Shown: piece after piece, positions 8,008-15,692 of the stretch
Position numbering within the stretch: position 1 is the stretch's first letter
Layout of the letters: each line of letters starts with the position of its first letter
Source: Caulobacter sp.
Lineage (GTDB): Bacteria; Pseudomonadota; Alphaproteobacteria; Caulobacterales; Caulobacteraceae
DNA length: 50,227 bases
Direction of reading: 5' to 3'
Assembly: GCA_030678995.1 (NCBI GenBank)
Contig: JAUXTQ010000044.1
Location: 1-50,227 of the forward strand
Translations under genes and position numbers: made by a program
The notes under the pieces: generated by a model
Databases searched by the model: none
Told to the model about the DNA's origin: nothing
The model's input: the letters and a program-made list of their open reading frames with translations, nothing else

Positions 8008-8526
8008 CTAATGCTCCGAATGAAGCCCGAGCGCGCGCAATAAGGTAAGAGCCTCTTCAACACGGCCACCGTCGGTCTTTACGCCCTTCCGACGCACCAA
8101 TTCGGGCCGCCAGTCATTAAATCCCTCTTTCGAACGCAACCAGTGGATCGTAGCAGCAAGTTCGAGAACCGTTGCAGAACGACTCTGCATAATCCCAAGA
8201 AGCCTCTCCACTTCCTGAGAGCTGATCCCCCCCAACTCGGATAGAAGAGCGTCCAGAGAAGGTCCCCGACAGTACACACTGAACGGAACACCATCTGACT
8301 TTCGGTGTCGCATTTGCTCATCCACCAATCTGAAAGCCTTTGCACCATCAACAGCATCAACGAGATCTGCCGAATAAGGCCCATAGTGGTGATAAGAATA
8401 AGAAAATCCGCTCTTCAGACCAAGCTGATCAAGTAGATAGACTTCTTTCTGCAACCGCACGCGCCCGACAATTTCACCGCCAGCAAATGCGACCACAGAG
8501 GCAATCAGGGTTTCAGGGTCAGACAT
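8008..8526 (-). CDS. YwgA-like protein, partner of HD phosphohydrolase
   Basis: 172 residues from ATG 8526, which has a GAGGA ribosome site that overlaps the stop region of the HD gene upstream; a reading from 8565 would add 13 residues but lacks that site. The N-terminal part (GGEIVGRVRLQKEVYLLDQL then FSYSYHHYGPYSADLVDAVD) resembles Bacillus YwgA, a winged-helix-like small protein whose gene neighbours the HD-domain gene ywfO. Base composition is near 50% GC, far below the neighbours. Only 4 bases separate the two genes, so they are translationally coupled. Function unknown; probably a binding or regulatory partner of the HD enzyme. Confidence 0.6.
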   Translation of the reverse strand: MSDPETLIASVVAFAGGEIVGRVRLQKEVYLLDQLGLKSGFSYSYHHYGPYSADLVDAVDGAKAFRLVDEQMRHRKSDGVPFSVYCRGPSLDALLSELGGISSQEVERLLGIMQSRSATVLELAATIHWLRSKEGFNDWRPELVRRKGVKTDGGRVEEALTLLRALGLHSEH

Positions 8527-8530
8527 AAGT

Positions 8531-9913
8531 TTATCCTCGGACGATGTCATCTCGCACAGCTTCATCTCTAAAGAAGAAGCGGTGGAGTAATTTGGTTTCT
8601 AGAGCCTTAACCACTGGAGACTTGCGAGTAATTTCAGTAACCACTCCATCAGCACCAACAATCATAAGCCTTTTGTGGGCCTTGGTGTCGTCCGCCCCGC
8701 CCTCGCCGTAGGCGGAGATTCGAGGCTTTTCAGACAGAATATCCAGCGGGTCATAACGTTCACGCCGATCCCTGATACGCACGATCACTCGACGCTGCTG
8801 CTCAAGGTCCTCGTAGGCCGAATTGATATCGAGAACCTTATAGAGACGCCTATCGAGGATTCGGGAAGCCAGATCTTTCAGCGGCTCATCCGCCCCAAAT
8901 CGCATCAATGCCAAAGCCGACCACACCAGGGTGTCGTCCAGAGAAAGGTAGTTTGAGAGGGCGTCCCCGCCGGTCATAAAGAATGCTGCGAAAGGGTGAT
9001 TAGCGGAAACACCAGTGGCCTCCACAGCACCGTCAACACACAACTGAGCGAACCGAGCAAGCGTCGCTTCGATCATTGCCTCAACACACCGAGTCGTCTT
9101 ATGAAGATATACTTGGCAGTATAAATGATATCGAGCTAATACAAACGCTTCAGCCGCCTGTAGGGCTCGCTCCCGAAGACAAAAACTCGGAGTGCGCATT
9201 CCATGATTTGCGCCATCATAGTCAACATCTGCATCAATGTCAGCAACGGTCAGATTGTCTAATAGCCATTCGAAATCGATGGCACCGGCTCCGGAACCTG
9301 TCATGAGACGATCCCGTCTCAAATAATCTAATCGATCTGCGTCGAATGAACTCGATACTACCGCATGGTAGATGTCCGCCGGGTTTTCTCGAGTTAGCAA
9401 ATCGGCGATATCTTCTGCAAATCGATGGCCTGGTGCATGATCAGCTGCAAATTTATCTAGCAGCGGCCTTATATGACCATCCGCATTCAGAATTATTTCT
9501 GCAGTCCATACTTCATGGGACTTCTCACCGTCTTGCCCTCGCCCCTTCCTCACCGCCTCATACGCATGCTCAAAAGCATGACTGAACGGGCCGTGACCGA
9601 TGTCGTGGAGAAGCGCCGCAACGATCGCTACCTTTTCGCGATAGGCGTCTGGCTGAGTATCCTGAGCCCTCAGCTCCCGTTCAATAATCTGCACGAGTAG
9701 GCGAGCGGTATGAAAAACTCCGACGCAATGAGCGAATCTCGTGTGAGTAGCTCCCGGAAAGACGAATTCAGAAACTCCAAGCTGTTTGATACGCCGCAAC
9801 CTCTGAAATTCAGGGGTATTCAAAAGCGACCATGCAAGCTGATCCACCTGATCGTCTGGCTTGAAGACAATGAGGCCGTGAACGGGATCGCGAAGACGAA
9901 AAGTGCGCGTCAT
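8531..9913 (-). CDS. HD-domain phosphohydrolase (YwfO/SAMHD1/dGTPase-like)
   Basis: 460 residues. The opening RLRDPVHGLIVF and FQRLRRIKQLGVSEFVFPGA are hallmarks of the YwfO/SAMHD1-like HD family. Metal ligands are intact: His in RFAHCVG (about 62), HD pair in LLHDIGHGPFSH (103-104) and Asp in SSSFDADRLDYLRRD (about 191-193). Relatives hydrolyse dNTPs to deoxynucleosides and triphosphate, some under allosteric nucleotide control; the exact substrate is not readable. It leads a two-gene operon with the YwgA-like gene. The operon is clearly AT-richer than the surrounding chromosome and so likely acquired. Such enzymes can serve nucleotide-pool control or antiphage nucleotide depletion. Confidence 0.82.
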   Translation of the reverse strand: MTRTFRLRDPVHGLIVFKPDDQVDQLAWSLLNTPEFQRLRRIKQLGVSEFVFPGATHTRFAHCVGVFHTARLLVQIIERELRAQDTQPDAYREKVAIVAALLHDIGHGPFSHAFEHAYEAVRKGRGQDGEKSHEVWTAEIILNADGHIRPLLDKFAADHAPGHRFAEDIADLLTRENPADIYHAVVSSSFDADRLDYLRRDRLMTGSGAGAIDFEWLLDNLTVADIDADVDYDGANHGMRTPSFCLRERALQAAEAFVLARYHLYCQVYLHKTTRCVEAMIEATLARFAQLCVDGAVEATGVSANHPFAAFFMTGGDALSNYLSLDDTLVWSALALMRFGADEPLKDLASRILDRRLYKVLDINSAYEDLEQQRRVIVRIRDRRERYDPLDILSEKPRISAYGEGGADDTKAHKRLMIVGADGVVTEITRKSPVVKALETKLLHRFFFRDEAVRDDIVRG

Positions 9914-10084
9914 TTGCAGAACGTATCATGAACATTTATGGGTGACCACTCATTGCAGCCCGTCGCCCTTTCCCGGCGCGAATCGCAATCAGAGGTCGAA
10001 TGCACGCTATCGTAGTTGCGCGCCGCCAAGACGACTAGTTGGTTGCGCGGTCTCAATGGGTGCGACACATCCACCCCACCCTCC

Positions 10085-10212
10085 ATCTCATGCCAAGATG
10101 ATCGCCGGGCGGGTCAGGTTGCTCAAGGGCGCTTCGCGTCGCGGAGCGGCAGGCCCGCAGGGCCTGCCCTTGACCAGACTGGAGAGACCGGCACGCTGGC
10201 CTGCAAGAGATC
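10085..10212 (+). repeat. Structured accessory-region repeat, copy 1
   Basis: Begins ATCTCATGCC and ends CCTGCAAGAGATC, so the ends are partly complementary. Inside, CTCAAGGGC can pair with GCCCTTGAC, and GGCAGGCCC-GCA-GGGCCTGCC (10148-10168) is a perfect hairpin. The same outer blocks recur at 28570-28702 and in part at 27743-27818, with different but still complementary stem bases. It lies upstream of the low-GC HD/YwgA operon and next to a REP pair. No reading frame is evident. Confidence 0.7.
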
Positions 10213-10236
10213 GACGGCGAGGTGTCGACGAAATTC

Positions 10237-10310
10237 GGGGACATGCACTTCAGTGCGTGTCCCCATCGGCTTCGAAGCGGCGGGGGACACGCACTGAAGT
10301 GCATGTCCCC
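10237..10310. repeat. Pair of exactly inverted REP-like hairpins
   Basis: Two 28-base hairpins, 10237-10264 and 10283-10310, are exact reverse complements of each other. Each has GGGGACA...TGTCCCC ends and an inner ACTTCAGT or ACTGAAGT palindrome. Eighteen bases separate them. They belong to the same family as 4187-4275, with changed but compensating stem bases, and sit right after the stop codon of the glutathione transferase gene. Confidence 0.82.
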
Positions 10311-10311
10311 G

Positions 10312-10971
10312 TCAGTACTCCGGCCCGCCGGGGAACATGTGCATGTACGGCTGGGATTCCCGGATCACGCGCTGGAACGCCGGTCGCGCCTCCAGCCGGT
10401 CGTAGTAGGCCTGCAGCGCCGGGCGGTCGCCCCAGGCGTGGCAGCGCTGGGCGTAGAACAGCGACGGGCTGGCGCTGACGTCGGCCAGGGAAAAGGCCTC
10501 GCCGGCCGCCCAGGTCCGGCCGTCGGACAGGGTCTCTTCCAGCCAGCTGTAGGCCTTGTCGAGCAGGGCCCGCGCCTCGGCGACGCCGAACGGGTCCTTG
10601 GCGCCCTCGGGGCGGATCACCTCGAACACCAGCCGGCCCTGGGGCGTCATCACGTAGTTGTCGAAGAACCGGTCCAGGAACCGCGCCGTCAGCGCGGCAG
10701 CGGGATCGGCCGGGATCAGACCGGCGCCGGGATAGTGGCGGTCGAGGTATTCGATGATGATGCTGGACTCGACGACGGTCTCGTCCCGCGCCTCGTCGCG
10801 CAGCAGCGGCATCTTGCCGATCGGCCAGCGGCGCATGAACTCGATGATCGGCCCGTCCCCGGCGCCGAACTGGATCATCTCGAAGGTGAACGGCGTCCCG
10901 GCCTCGTACAGGGGGATCAGCGCCTTCCAGCAGTAGGACGACAGCGGGTGGGCGAACAGGCGAAGGGTCAT
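10312..10971 (-). CDS. Glutathione S-transferase family protein
   Basis: 219 residues from ATG 10971. Thioredoxin-like N-terminal domain opens RLFAHPLSSYCWKALIPLYE, followed by GKMPLLRDEA and the glutathione-contacting ESSIIIEYLD segment; the C-terminal helical domain contains LADVSASPSLFYAQRCHAWG. The SSYC stretch occupies the usual active-site Ser/Cys position. Enzyme class and electrophile substrate are not clear. A start at 11031 would include 20 unrelated residues and the promoter, so the inner ATG is preferred. The palindrome at 10997-11016 just upstream suggests repressor control; REP hairpins follow the gene. Confidence 0.85.
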   Translation of the reverse strand: MTLRLFAHPLSSYCWKALIPLYEAGTPFTFEMIQFGAGDGPIIEFMRRWPIGKMPLLRDEARDETVVESSIIIEYLDRHYPGAGLIPADPAAALTARFLDRFFDNYVMTPQGRLVFEVIRPEGAKDPFGVAEARALLDKAYSWLEETLSDGRTWAAGEAFSLADVSASPSLFYAQRCHAWGDRPALQAYYDRLEARPAFQRVIRESQPYMHMFPGGPEY

Positions 10972-10996
10972 GGGTGGCGGGCTCGGCGAGAATAAT

Positions 10997-11016
10997 ACTG
11001 AAGTATATGCTTTAGT
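10997..11016. promoter_or_regulatory. Imperfect palindrome upstream of the GST gene
   Basis: ACTGAAGTATATGCTTTAGT pairs at 8 of 10 positions across its centre and lies 26-45 bases upstream of the ATG at 10971, where a promoter is expected. It is AT-rich in a GC-rich surrounding and looks like a MarR/HxlR- or TetR-type operator. The regulator is not encoded next to it. Confidence 0.5.
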
Positions 11017-11054
11017 GTTTCCTGCGGTCAACCGGTCTCACCGACACACATGTT

Positions 11055-11159
11055 CCGCTCATCCCGGCGAATGCCGGGACCCAGATGACAGAGCTCGATC
11101 TCGACCGGCCTGCAAAAGCACCCTTTGATCTGGGTCCCGGCATTCGCCGGGATGAGCGG
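11055..11159. repeat. Large inverted repeat, 32-bp perfect arms
   Basis: Left arm 11055-11086 starts CCGCTCATCCCGGCGAATGC; right arm 11128-11159 is its exact reverse complement and ends GGATGAGCGG. The arms contain CCCGGCGAATGCCGGG, itself palindromic. The 41 bases between are unique. This CATCCCGGCGAATGCCGGGA block is a widespread extragenic palindrome of alphaproteobacterial genomes (family knowledge). It lies between the divergent GST and MaoC genes. Confidence 0.85.
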
Positions 11160-11247
11160 TTGAAAGAGGGGTTGCACCCCTTGCTACTCCCTATGCCCTA
11201 AGCCCTACTCCCGTCCGCCCCACTGACAGCTCAGCATCCGCCATCCC

Positions 11248-11718
11248 ATGCCCCTCCCCGACATCTACGCCGCCCACCGCCTCGTCCCGCCCAAAACCTT
11301 CGACGATCTCAAGGTCGGCGACCGCTATCCGCTGCCCTCGCGCACGCTGGGCGACGGCAATTTCGCGGCCTTCCAGGCGGTCAGCCTCGACAACCATCCG
11401 ATCCACTACGACGTGGAATACTGCCGGGCGCTCGGCCATCCCGGCCCGCTGGCGCACGGCCTGCAGGTGCTGTGTTTCACCGCCGCCGGCGCGGGCCTGT
11501 TCCCGCACGAGATCGGCGACGCCCTGCTGGGGATGATCGAGGTGCACGCCAAGGTGCTCAAGAGCGCCTTTCCCGGCGACACCCTCTATCCGGCGCTGGA
11601 GATCAGCGACCTGAAGCGCCAGCGGACCACCGGGGTGGTGACCATGAAGGCCACCGTGACCAACCAGAAGGGCGAGGTCGTGCTGGACGGCGAACACGTC
11701 TATCTGTTGAAACTCTAA
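11248..11718 (+). CDS. MaoC family dehydratase
   Basis: 156 residues forming one hot-dog domain. The hydratase 2 motif is visible as SLDNHPIHYD (Asp about 48, His about 53) with a following GPLAHGLQVLC stretch. Family members hydrate or dehydrate enoyl/hydroxyacyl-CoA or related thioesters. The C-terminal strand VVTMKATVTNQKGEVVLDGE is typical. Followed after 25 bases by the NRAMP-like gene in the same direction, so possibly cotranscribed, though the functions do not obviously connect. Substrate unknown. Confidence 0.85.
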   Translation: MPLPDIYAAHRLVPPKTFDDLKVGDRYPLPSRTLGDGNFAAFQAVSLDNHPIHYDVEYCRALGHPGPLAHGLQVLCFTAAGAGLFPHEIGDALLGMIEVHAKVLKSAFPGDTLYPALEISDLKRQRTTGVVTMKATVTNQKGEVVLDGEHVYLLKL

Positions 11719-11743
11719 CCCGACCGCGCGACCGGATCCCCCC

Positions 11744-13015
11744 ATGGCCGACCCTTCGCCTCGCCCGCGCAAGCCCAGCCTCCTCGGACGTCTCGGCCCG
11801 GGACTGATCACCGGGGCGGCGGACGATGATCCCGGCGGCGTCGCCACCCACTCCCAGGCCGGGGCCGCCTTCGGGCTGAACATGCTGTGGAGCGTGGTGC
11901 TGGCCTATCCGCTGCTGGCGGGCATCCAGCAGGTGGTCGCCCGCATCGGCCGGGTCACCGGACATGGCCTGGCGGCCAACGTCCTGCGGGTCTTCCCACC
12001 CTGGGTGCTGGCGATCCTGGTCGTATCGCTGCTGGTGGCCAACACCATCAATATCGCCGCCGACATCGCCGCCATGGGCGAGGCGGCGACCCTGGTGTTC
12101 CCGGGGATCAGCAAGTTCGCCTACGCCCTGGCCTTCGGCCTGGCCTGCGTGCTGCTCGAAGTGTTCATGAGCTACAAGCGCTATGTGAAGGTGCTCAAGT
12201 GGCTGACCCTGTCGCTGCTGGCCTACGTCGGGGTGGTGTTCACGGTGAAGATCCCCTGGGACGAGGTGCTCCTGCGCTCCTTCGTGCCGGCGATCAGCTT
12301 CACCCCCGCCTTCCTGACCATGGTGGTGGCGGTCTTCGGCACGACCATCAGCCCCTATATGTTCTTCTGGCAGAGCTCGCAGGAGGTCGAGGACCTGGGG
12401 CCCGACGCGGCCCAGCGCTCGCTGATCAATACCCCCGAACTGGCCGACGGCGAGCTGCGCCGCATCCGGCTCGACACCTGGTTCGGCATGGCCGTGTGCA
12501 GCGTGATCGCCTTCTTCATCGTCCTGACCACCTCGGTGACCCTGCACGCCCACGGCGTCACCGACATCGAAAGCGCGGCCCAGGCGGCCCAGGCCCTGCG
12601 GCCGATCGCCGGCGACCTGGCCTTCCTGCTGTTCAGCCTGGGGATCATCGGCACGGGCCTGCTGGCGGTGCCGGTGCTGGCCGGATCGGCGGCCTACGCC
12701 ATCGCCGAGTCGTTCGGCTGGCCCATGGGTCTGGACCGCAAGCTCGGCCAGGCGCCCGGCTTCTACGCCATCATCGCCGGGGCGACCTTTGGCGGGGTGT
12801 TGCTCAACTTCCTGCAGATCAACCCGATCAAGGCCCTGTTCTGGAGCGCGGTGCTCAACGGCCTGGTGGCGGTGCCGATCATGGTGGTGGCCATGATCCT
12901 CGCCTCGCGCCGGTCGGTGATGGGCCCCTTCGTCATCGGTCGGACTCTCAAGGTCCTCGGCTGGACGGCGACCGCCGTGATGGCCGCGGCCGGTATCGGC
13001 ATGTTCCTGGTCTGA
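11744..13015 (+). CDS. NRAMP-family metal transporter, non-canonical binding site
   Basis: 423 residues with about eleven hydrophobic helices and the NRAMP fold pattern: LGPGLITGAADDDPGG in helix 1 and VFGTTISPYMFFWQSSQEVE in helix 6. Canonical transporters of Mn/Fe have DPGN in helix 1 and an A-x-x-MPH(N) motif in helix 6; here the Asn is Gly and the metal-binding Met position is Ser. This places it with NRAMP-related proteins of altered selectivity (for example Mg or other ions) rather than classic MntH. Inner-membrane uptake is the expected role. The stop codon lies immediately before the CTAG-ended composite repeat. Confidence 0.82.
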   Translation: MADPSPRPRKPSLLGRLGPGLITGAADDDPGGVATHSQAGAAFGLNMLWSVVLAYPLLAGIQQVVARIGRVTGHGLAANVLRVFPPWVLAILVVSLLVANTINIAADIAAMGEAATLVFPGISKFAYALAFGLACVLLEVFMSYKRYVKVLKWLTLSLLAYVGVVFTVKIPWDEVLLRSFVPAISFTPAFLTMVVAVFGTTISPYMFFWQSSQEVEDLGPDAAQRSLINTPELADGELRRIRLDTWFGMAVCSVIAFFIVLTTSVTLHAHGVTDIESAAQAAQALRPIAGDLAFLLFSLGIIGTGLLAVPVLAGSAAYAIAESFGWPMGLDRKLGQAPGFYAIIAGATFGGVLLNFLQINPIKALFWSAVLNGLVAVPIMVVAMILASRRSVMGPFVIGRTLKVLGWTATAVMAAAGIGMFLV

Positions 13016-13180
13016 CTAGTGTCCCGATTCCGAAGTTCGCCAGCGCTCGTGGCGGGCTCCGACGAACTTCGGAATCGAAGAGGACACTAGCAAGTATATG
13101 TTTCTAGTGTGCTTTTTGGATTTGAAGTTCGCTCACGGCCAGATCCGATAATGAGGCGAACTTCAAATCCAGCACACTAG
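13016..13180. repeat. CTAG-ended composite element, copy 1 (MITE-like)
   Basis: Two adjacent inverted-repeat units. The first, about 13016-13089, starts CTAGTGTCC and ends GGACACTAG with inner arms CGATTCCGAAGTTCG / CGAACTTCGGAATCG. The second, 13107-13180, starts CTAGTGTGCT and ends AGCACACTAG with inner arms GGATTTGAAGTTCGC / GCGAACTTCAAATCC. A short AT-rich joint containing AAGTATATGTTT links them. The whole unit recurs in inverted orientation at 15689-15854. CTAG ends suggest an IS630-type target site (inference). Confidence 0.82.
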
Positions 13181-13241
13181 CATCGCTTGACCTCCCGCAC
13201 CCCCGGGCCATCTTCTCCGGTCAGCGAAACGGGAGGCGGAC

Positions 13242-14039
13242 ATGGGCGCGGACGGCCGCAAGGCGATCTTCATCACAGGCGCGGCCAGCGGCATCGGCCT
13301 GGCGGCGGCAAAGCGGTTTTCGAAGGAGGGCTGGTTCGTCGGCCTGGCCGACATCGATGCGGCGGGCCTGAAGGCGGCGCTGGGGGCGCTAGGGGCCGGC
13401 AACGTCAGCGTCCACAAGCTCGACGTCCGCGACAGGGCGGCGTGGAAGAAGGAACTGGCGGCGTTCGGCAAGGCTTCCGGCGGCCGGATGGACGCCCTGC
13501 TCAACAACGCCGGGGTCGCCCACTTCGGCTATTTCGAGGATCAGACCGACGACGAGGCGGACCGGCAGGTCGACATCAACATCAAGGGGGTGATCAACGG
13601 CGCCCGCGCGGGCCTGGAGTTGCTCAAGGCGACGCCCGGCTCGACGCTGATCAACGTGGCCTCCTGCGCGGGCCTGTTTGGCGCGCCGAAGATGGCCGTC
13701 TATTCGGCGACCAAGTTCGCGGTGAAGGGCCTGTCCGAGGCGCTGGACATCGAATACGCCCGCCACGGCGTGGCCGTGCGCTGCATCATGCCCTGGTTCG
13801 TCGACACCCCGATCCTCAACGCCGGCTCGCAGGGCTCGAACGAGAACATCACCGACAGCATTCGCCAGAGCGGGTCGGAGGTCTACACCGTCGAGGAGGC
13901 GTCAGACGTGATCTGGCGGTCCCTGCACGGCAAGGACCTGCACTGGGTCGTCGGCAAGGCGGGCAAGCGCATGCGCTTCGCCGCCCGCTTCATGCCCGGC
14001 TCGGTCAGGAAGCAGTTGAAGGGGTTGACCCAGGCTTGA
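13242..14039 (+). CDS. Short-chain dehydrogenase/reductase (SDR)
   Basis: 265 residues, classical SDR. Cofactor motif TGAASGIG (about 12-19), NNAG (88-91), catalytic Ser in INVASCAG (141), Tyr154 and Lys158 in YSATK. The Asp in LADID after the second strand favours NAD(H). The C-terminal part (EASDVIWRSLHGKDLHWVVG) is typical of short-chain enzymes acting on lipophilic alcohols or ketones. Its end overlaps the convergent cell wall hydrolase gene by 35 bases. Substrate unknown. Confidence 0.92.
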   Translation: MGADGRKAIFITGAASGIGLAAAKRFSKEGWFVGLADIDAAGLKAALGALGAGNVSVHKLDVRDRAAWKKELAAFGKASGGRMDALLNNAGVAHFGYFEDQTDDEADRQVDINIKGVINGARAGLELLKATPGSTLINVASCAGLFGAPKMAVYSATKFAVKGLSEALDIEYARHGVAVRCIMPWFVDTPILNAGSQGSNENITDSIRQSGSEVYTVEEASDVIWRSLHGKDLHWVVGKAGKRMRFAARFMPGSVRKQLKGLTQA

Positions 14040-15198
14040 CCGGGGCGACGTCGGCCGAGATCTCGGTCTTCGGCGACGACGCCGGTTCCGGCGCGGCGCC
14101 GGCCGGCCCGCCGACCGCCATGGCCGGCGCATCGTCGGTCGGGACCACCTGGGCGGTCGCGGCGATGAACACCGCGTCGCTGGACGGCGCCAGGATCGTG
14201 TAGGGTGCCGGTTCGGCCGGACTCAGGCCGGCATAGAGCGGGCGATCCTCCAGCCCCGGACCCGAGCGCGACGGCTCACGATCGAAGGCGTCCGGCGCGC
14301 CGCCGCGTCCGCCGAAGCGGTAGAAGATGTGCAGCCCCACCTGGCCGACCCGGACCAGACGCGGTCCCCAGCCGGGCGAGACATTGATCGTGTGGAAGTG
14401 GGTCGCGGTGCCCACGGCGGTCATCACCGTGCCGGACAGGGCGCGGGCGGCGACCTTCTGGGCGCGGGCCCAGGCGCCGGGCTCGCGCCGGCGACGCATC
14501 GAGCCGTCGCAGGCGAAGCTGAACTGGCAGACGCCGCCGCCATAGGCGCCCTGGAAAACCACGCCGCAGACGCTTTTGGGGAAGGCCGGATGCCGGGCGC
14601 GGTTGAGCACTACCTGGGCCACGGCCGCCTGGCCGGCCGGGGTCTCGCCGCGGGCCTCATAGTAGACGGCCTGGGTCAGGCATTCGAGGTCGCGGGAATC
14701 GTCCAGCGCTCCGTTCAGGCGGAACGGCGTGGCGGCGGGGTTGAACGGACCACCGAAGCTGGCGCGCAGCATCAGCCCCTCGGCGGGACGGCCCACCGGC
14801 GCCGCGCGGCGCTCGAGGCGGGCGGCGAACAGGGCGGCCTGCCGGTCGCGCTGGGCGCTGCCGGCGCTGGTGTAGGGGTCGTGCCGCTCGGCTACGGCCA
14901 GGGCGGCGGGATCCATCCGGTCCACCACACGTTCCAGAGAGGCGTCGGAATAGCTGCCCGACGCGACTCCGGCGATTTCGGAGACGCGGTGGTGCTGGGC
15001 GGCGGCCTGGGCCATGCCGCCCAGCAGGTAGGCGCCGCCCACGATCGCGCCGCAGGCCGTGCCCACCAGCGTTCCCGTCAAAGCGACGCTCATCAGCGCG
15101 CGCACGGGTGCGCGCGTCTGGGACTTGAATGACAAGAGTTTCGTGTCCTGTGCGACGAGGGCGGTTTGCCCCCCGACAATCACCTCAAAAGACGCCAT
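14005..15198 (-). CDS. SleB-like cell wall hydrolase
   Basis: 397 residues. A hydrophobic segment near residues 35-60 (TGTLVGTACGAIVGGAYLLG) anchors or exports it. The Hydrolase_2/SleB domain is at about 170-275: CLTQAVYYEARGETPAGQAA with its catalytic Glu, VAQVVLNRARHPAFPKSVCG, and GGVCQFSFACDG. Family members cut peptidoglycan; in Gram-negatives they are thought to act in the periplasm during growth. A proline/serine-rich tail follows. Convergent overlap with the SDR gene is 35 bases. The 302-base region in front of it holds the palindrome at 15298-15314. Confidence 0.88.
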   Translation of the reverse strand: MASFEVIVGGQTALVAQDTKLLSFKSQTRAPVRALMSVALTGTLVGTACGAIVGGAYLLGGMAQAAAQHHRVSEIAGVASGSYSDASLERVVDRMDPAALAVAERHDPYTSAGSAQRDRQAALFAARLERRAAPVGRPAEGLMLRASFGGPFNPAATPFRLNGALDDSRDLECLTQAVYYEARGETPAGQAAVAQVVLNRARHPAFPKSVCGVVFQGAYGGGVCQFSFACDGSMRRRREPGAWARAQKVAARALSGTVMTAVGTATHFHTINVSPGWGPRLVRVGQVGLHIFYRFGGRGGAPDAFDREPSRSGPGLEDRPLYAGLSPAEPAPYTILAPSSDAVFIAATAQVVPTDDAPAMAVGGPAGAAPEPASSPKTEISADVAPVKPGSTPSTAS

Positions 15199-15297
15199 CG
15201 CGATCTGTCGAAGTGTGGATTCGGCCGGTTCACGAAATGGCCAAAGTCCGACTTGTGGCGCGTCTTATGGCGCCTTTGACCGCGATTCGTCAAGCAA

Positions 15298-15314
15298 ATG
15301 CTGCACCGCAGCAT
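15298..15314. promoter_or_regulatory. Palindrome matching the PhaR-type CTGC-N3-GCAG motif
   Basis: ATGCTGC-ACC-GCAGCAT, perfect 7-bp arms, in the 302-base divergent gap (15199-15500) between the cell wall hydrolase and the small lipoprotein. PhaR, the polyhydroxybutyrate regulator of alphaproteobacteria, binds TGC-rich CTGC-N(3-4)-GCAG sites, which this fits exactly. No PHB gene is adjacent, so the assignment is tentative. Nothing else was recognised in this gap. Confidence 0.4.
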
Positions 15315-15500
15315 GACTCGCCCGGCGAGCGAGCCGGGAATCGGGCGGCGACCCCTTGCCCCATTGGGACTCCCGGCAGGCGCGTCTGCATGACGCACTG
15401 CGGCCCATTTTCGCCTTTCACGCGATCCGGAACCGCCGGTCACCGCGCCCGTTGCGTTAGGGTCCGTCCCTCCCCGGACGGCCCACAGGAGTTCAAGACC

Positions 15501-15692
15501 ATGCAAGTTCGCCGCACCACATCCCTGGCCCTGATCGCCCTGGCCGCGGCCGGCCTGGCCGCCTGCGGCCACAACATGGAACAGCGCGCCGCCACCGGCG
15601 CCGTCGCCGGCGCGGTCGTCGCCGGGCCCGTGGGCGCCGTGGTCGGCGCCGGCGTCGGGGTGGTGGTCAACGAGGCCGACAAACCCAACTAG
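15501..15692 (+). CDS. Small glycine-zipper lipoprotein
   Basis: 63 residues from ATG 15501, preceded by CAGGAG. A lipoprotein signal peptide ends in LAAC (Cys at about 22), so the mature protein is about 42 residues attached to a lipid. It holds a glycine-zipper repeat (GAVAGAVVAGPVGAVVGAGV), a motif of membrane-inserting segments seen in small outer-membrane lipoproteins. Family members are often stress-related. The TAG stop lies in the CTAG end of the composite repeat at 15689, so that element has landed exactly on, or created, the stop codon. Confidence 0.75.
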   Translation: MQVRRTTSLALIALAAAGLAACGHNMEQRAATGAVAGAVVAGPVGAVVGAGVGVVVNEADKPN

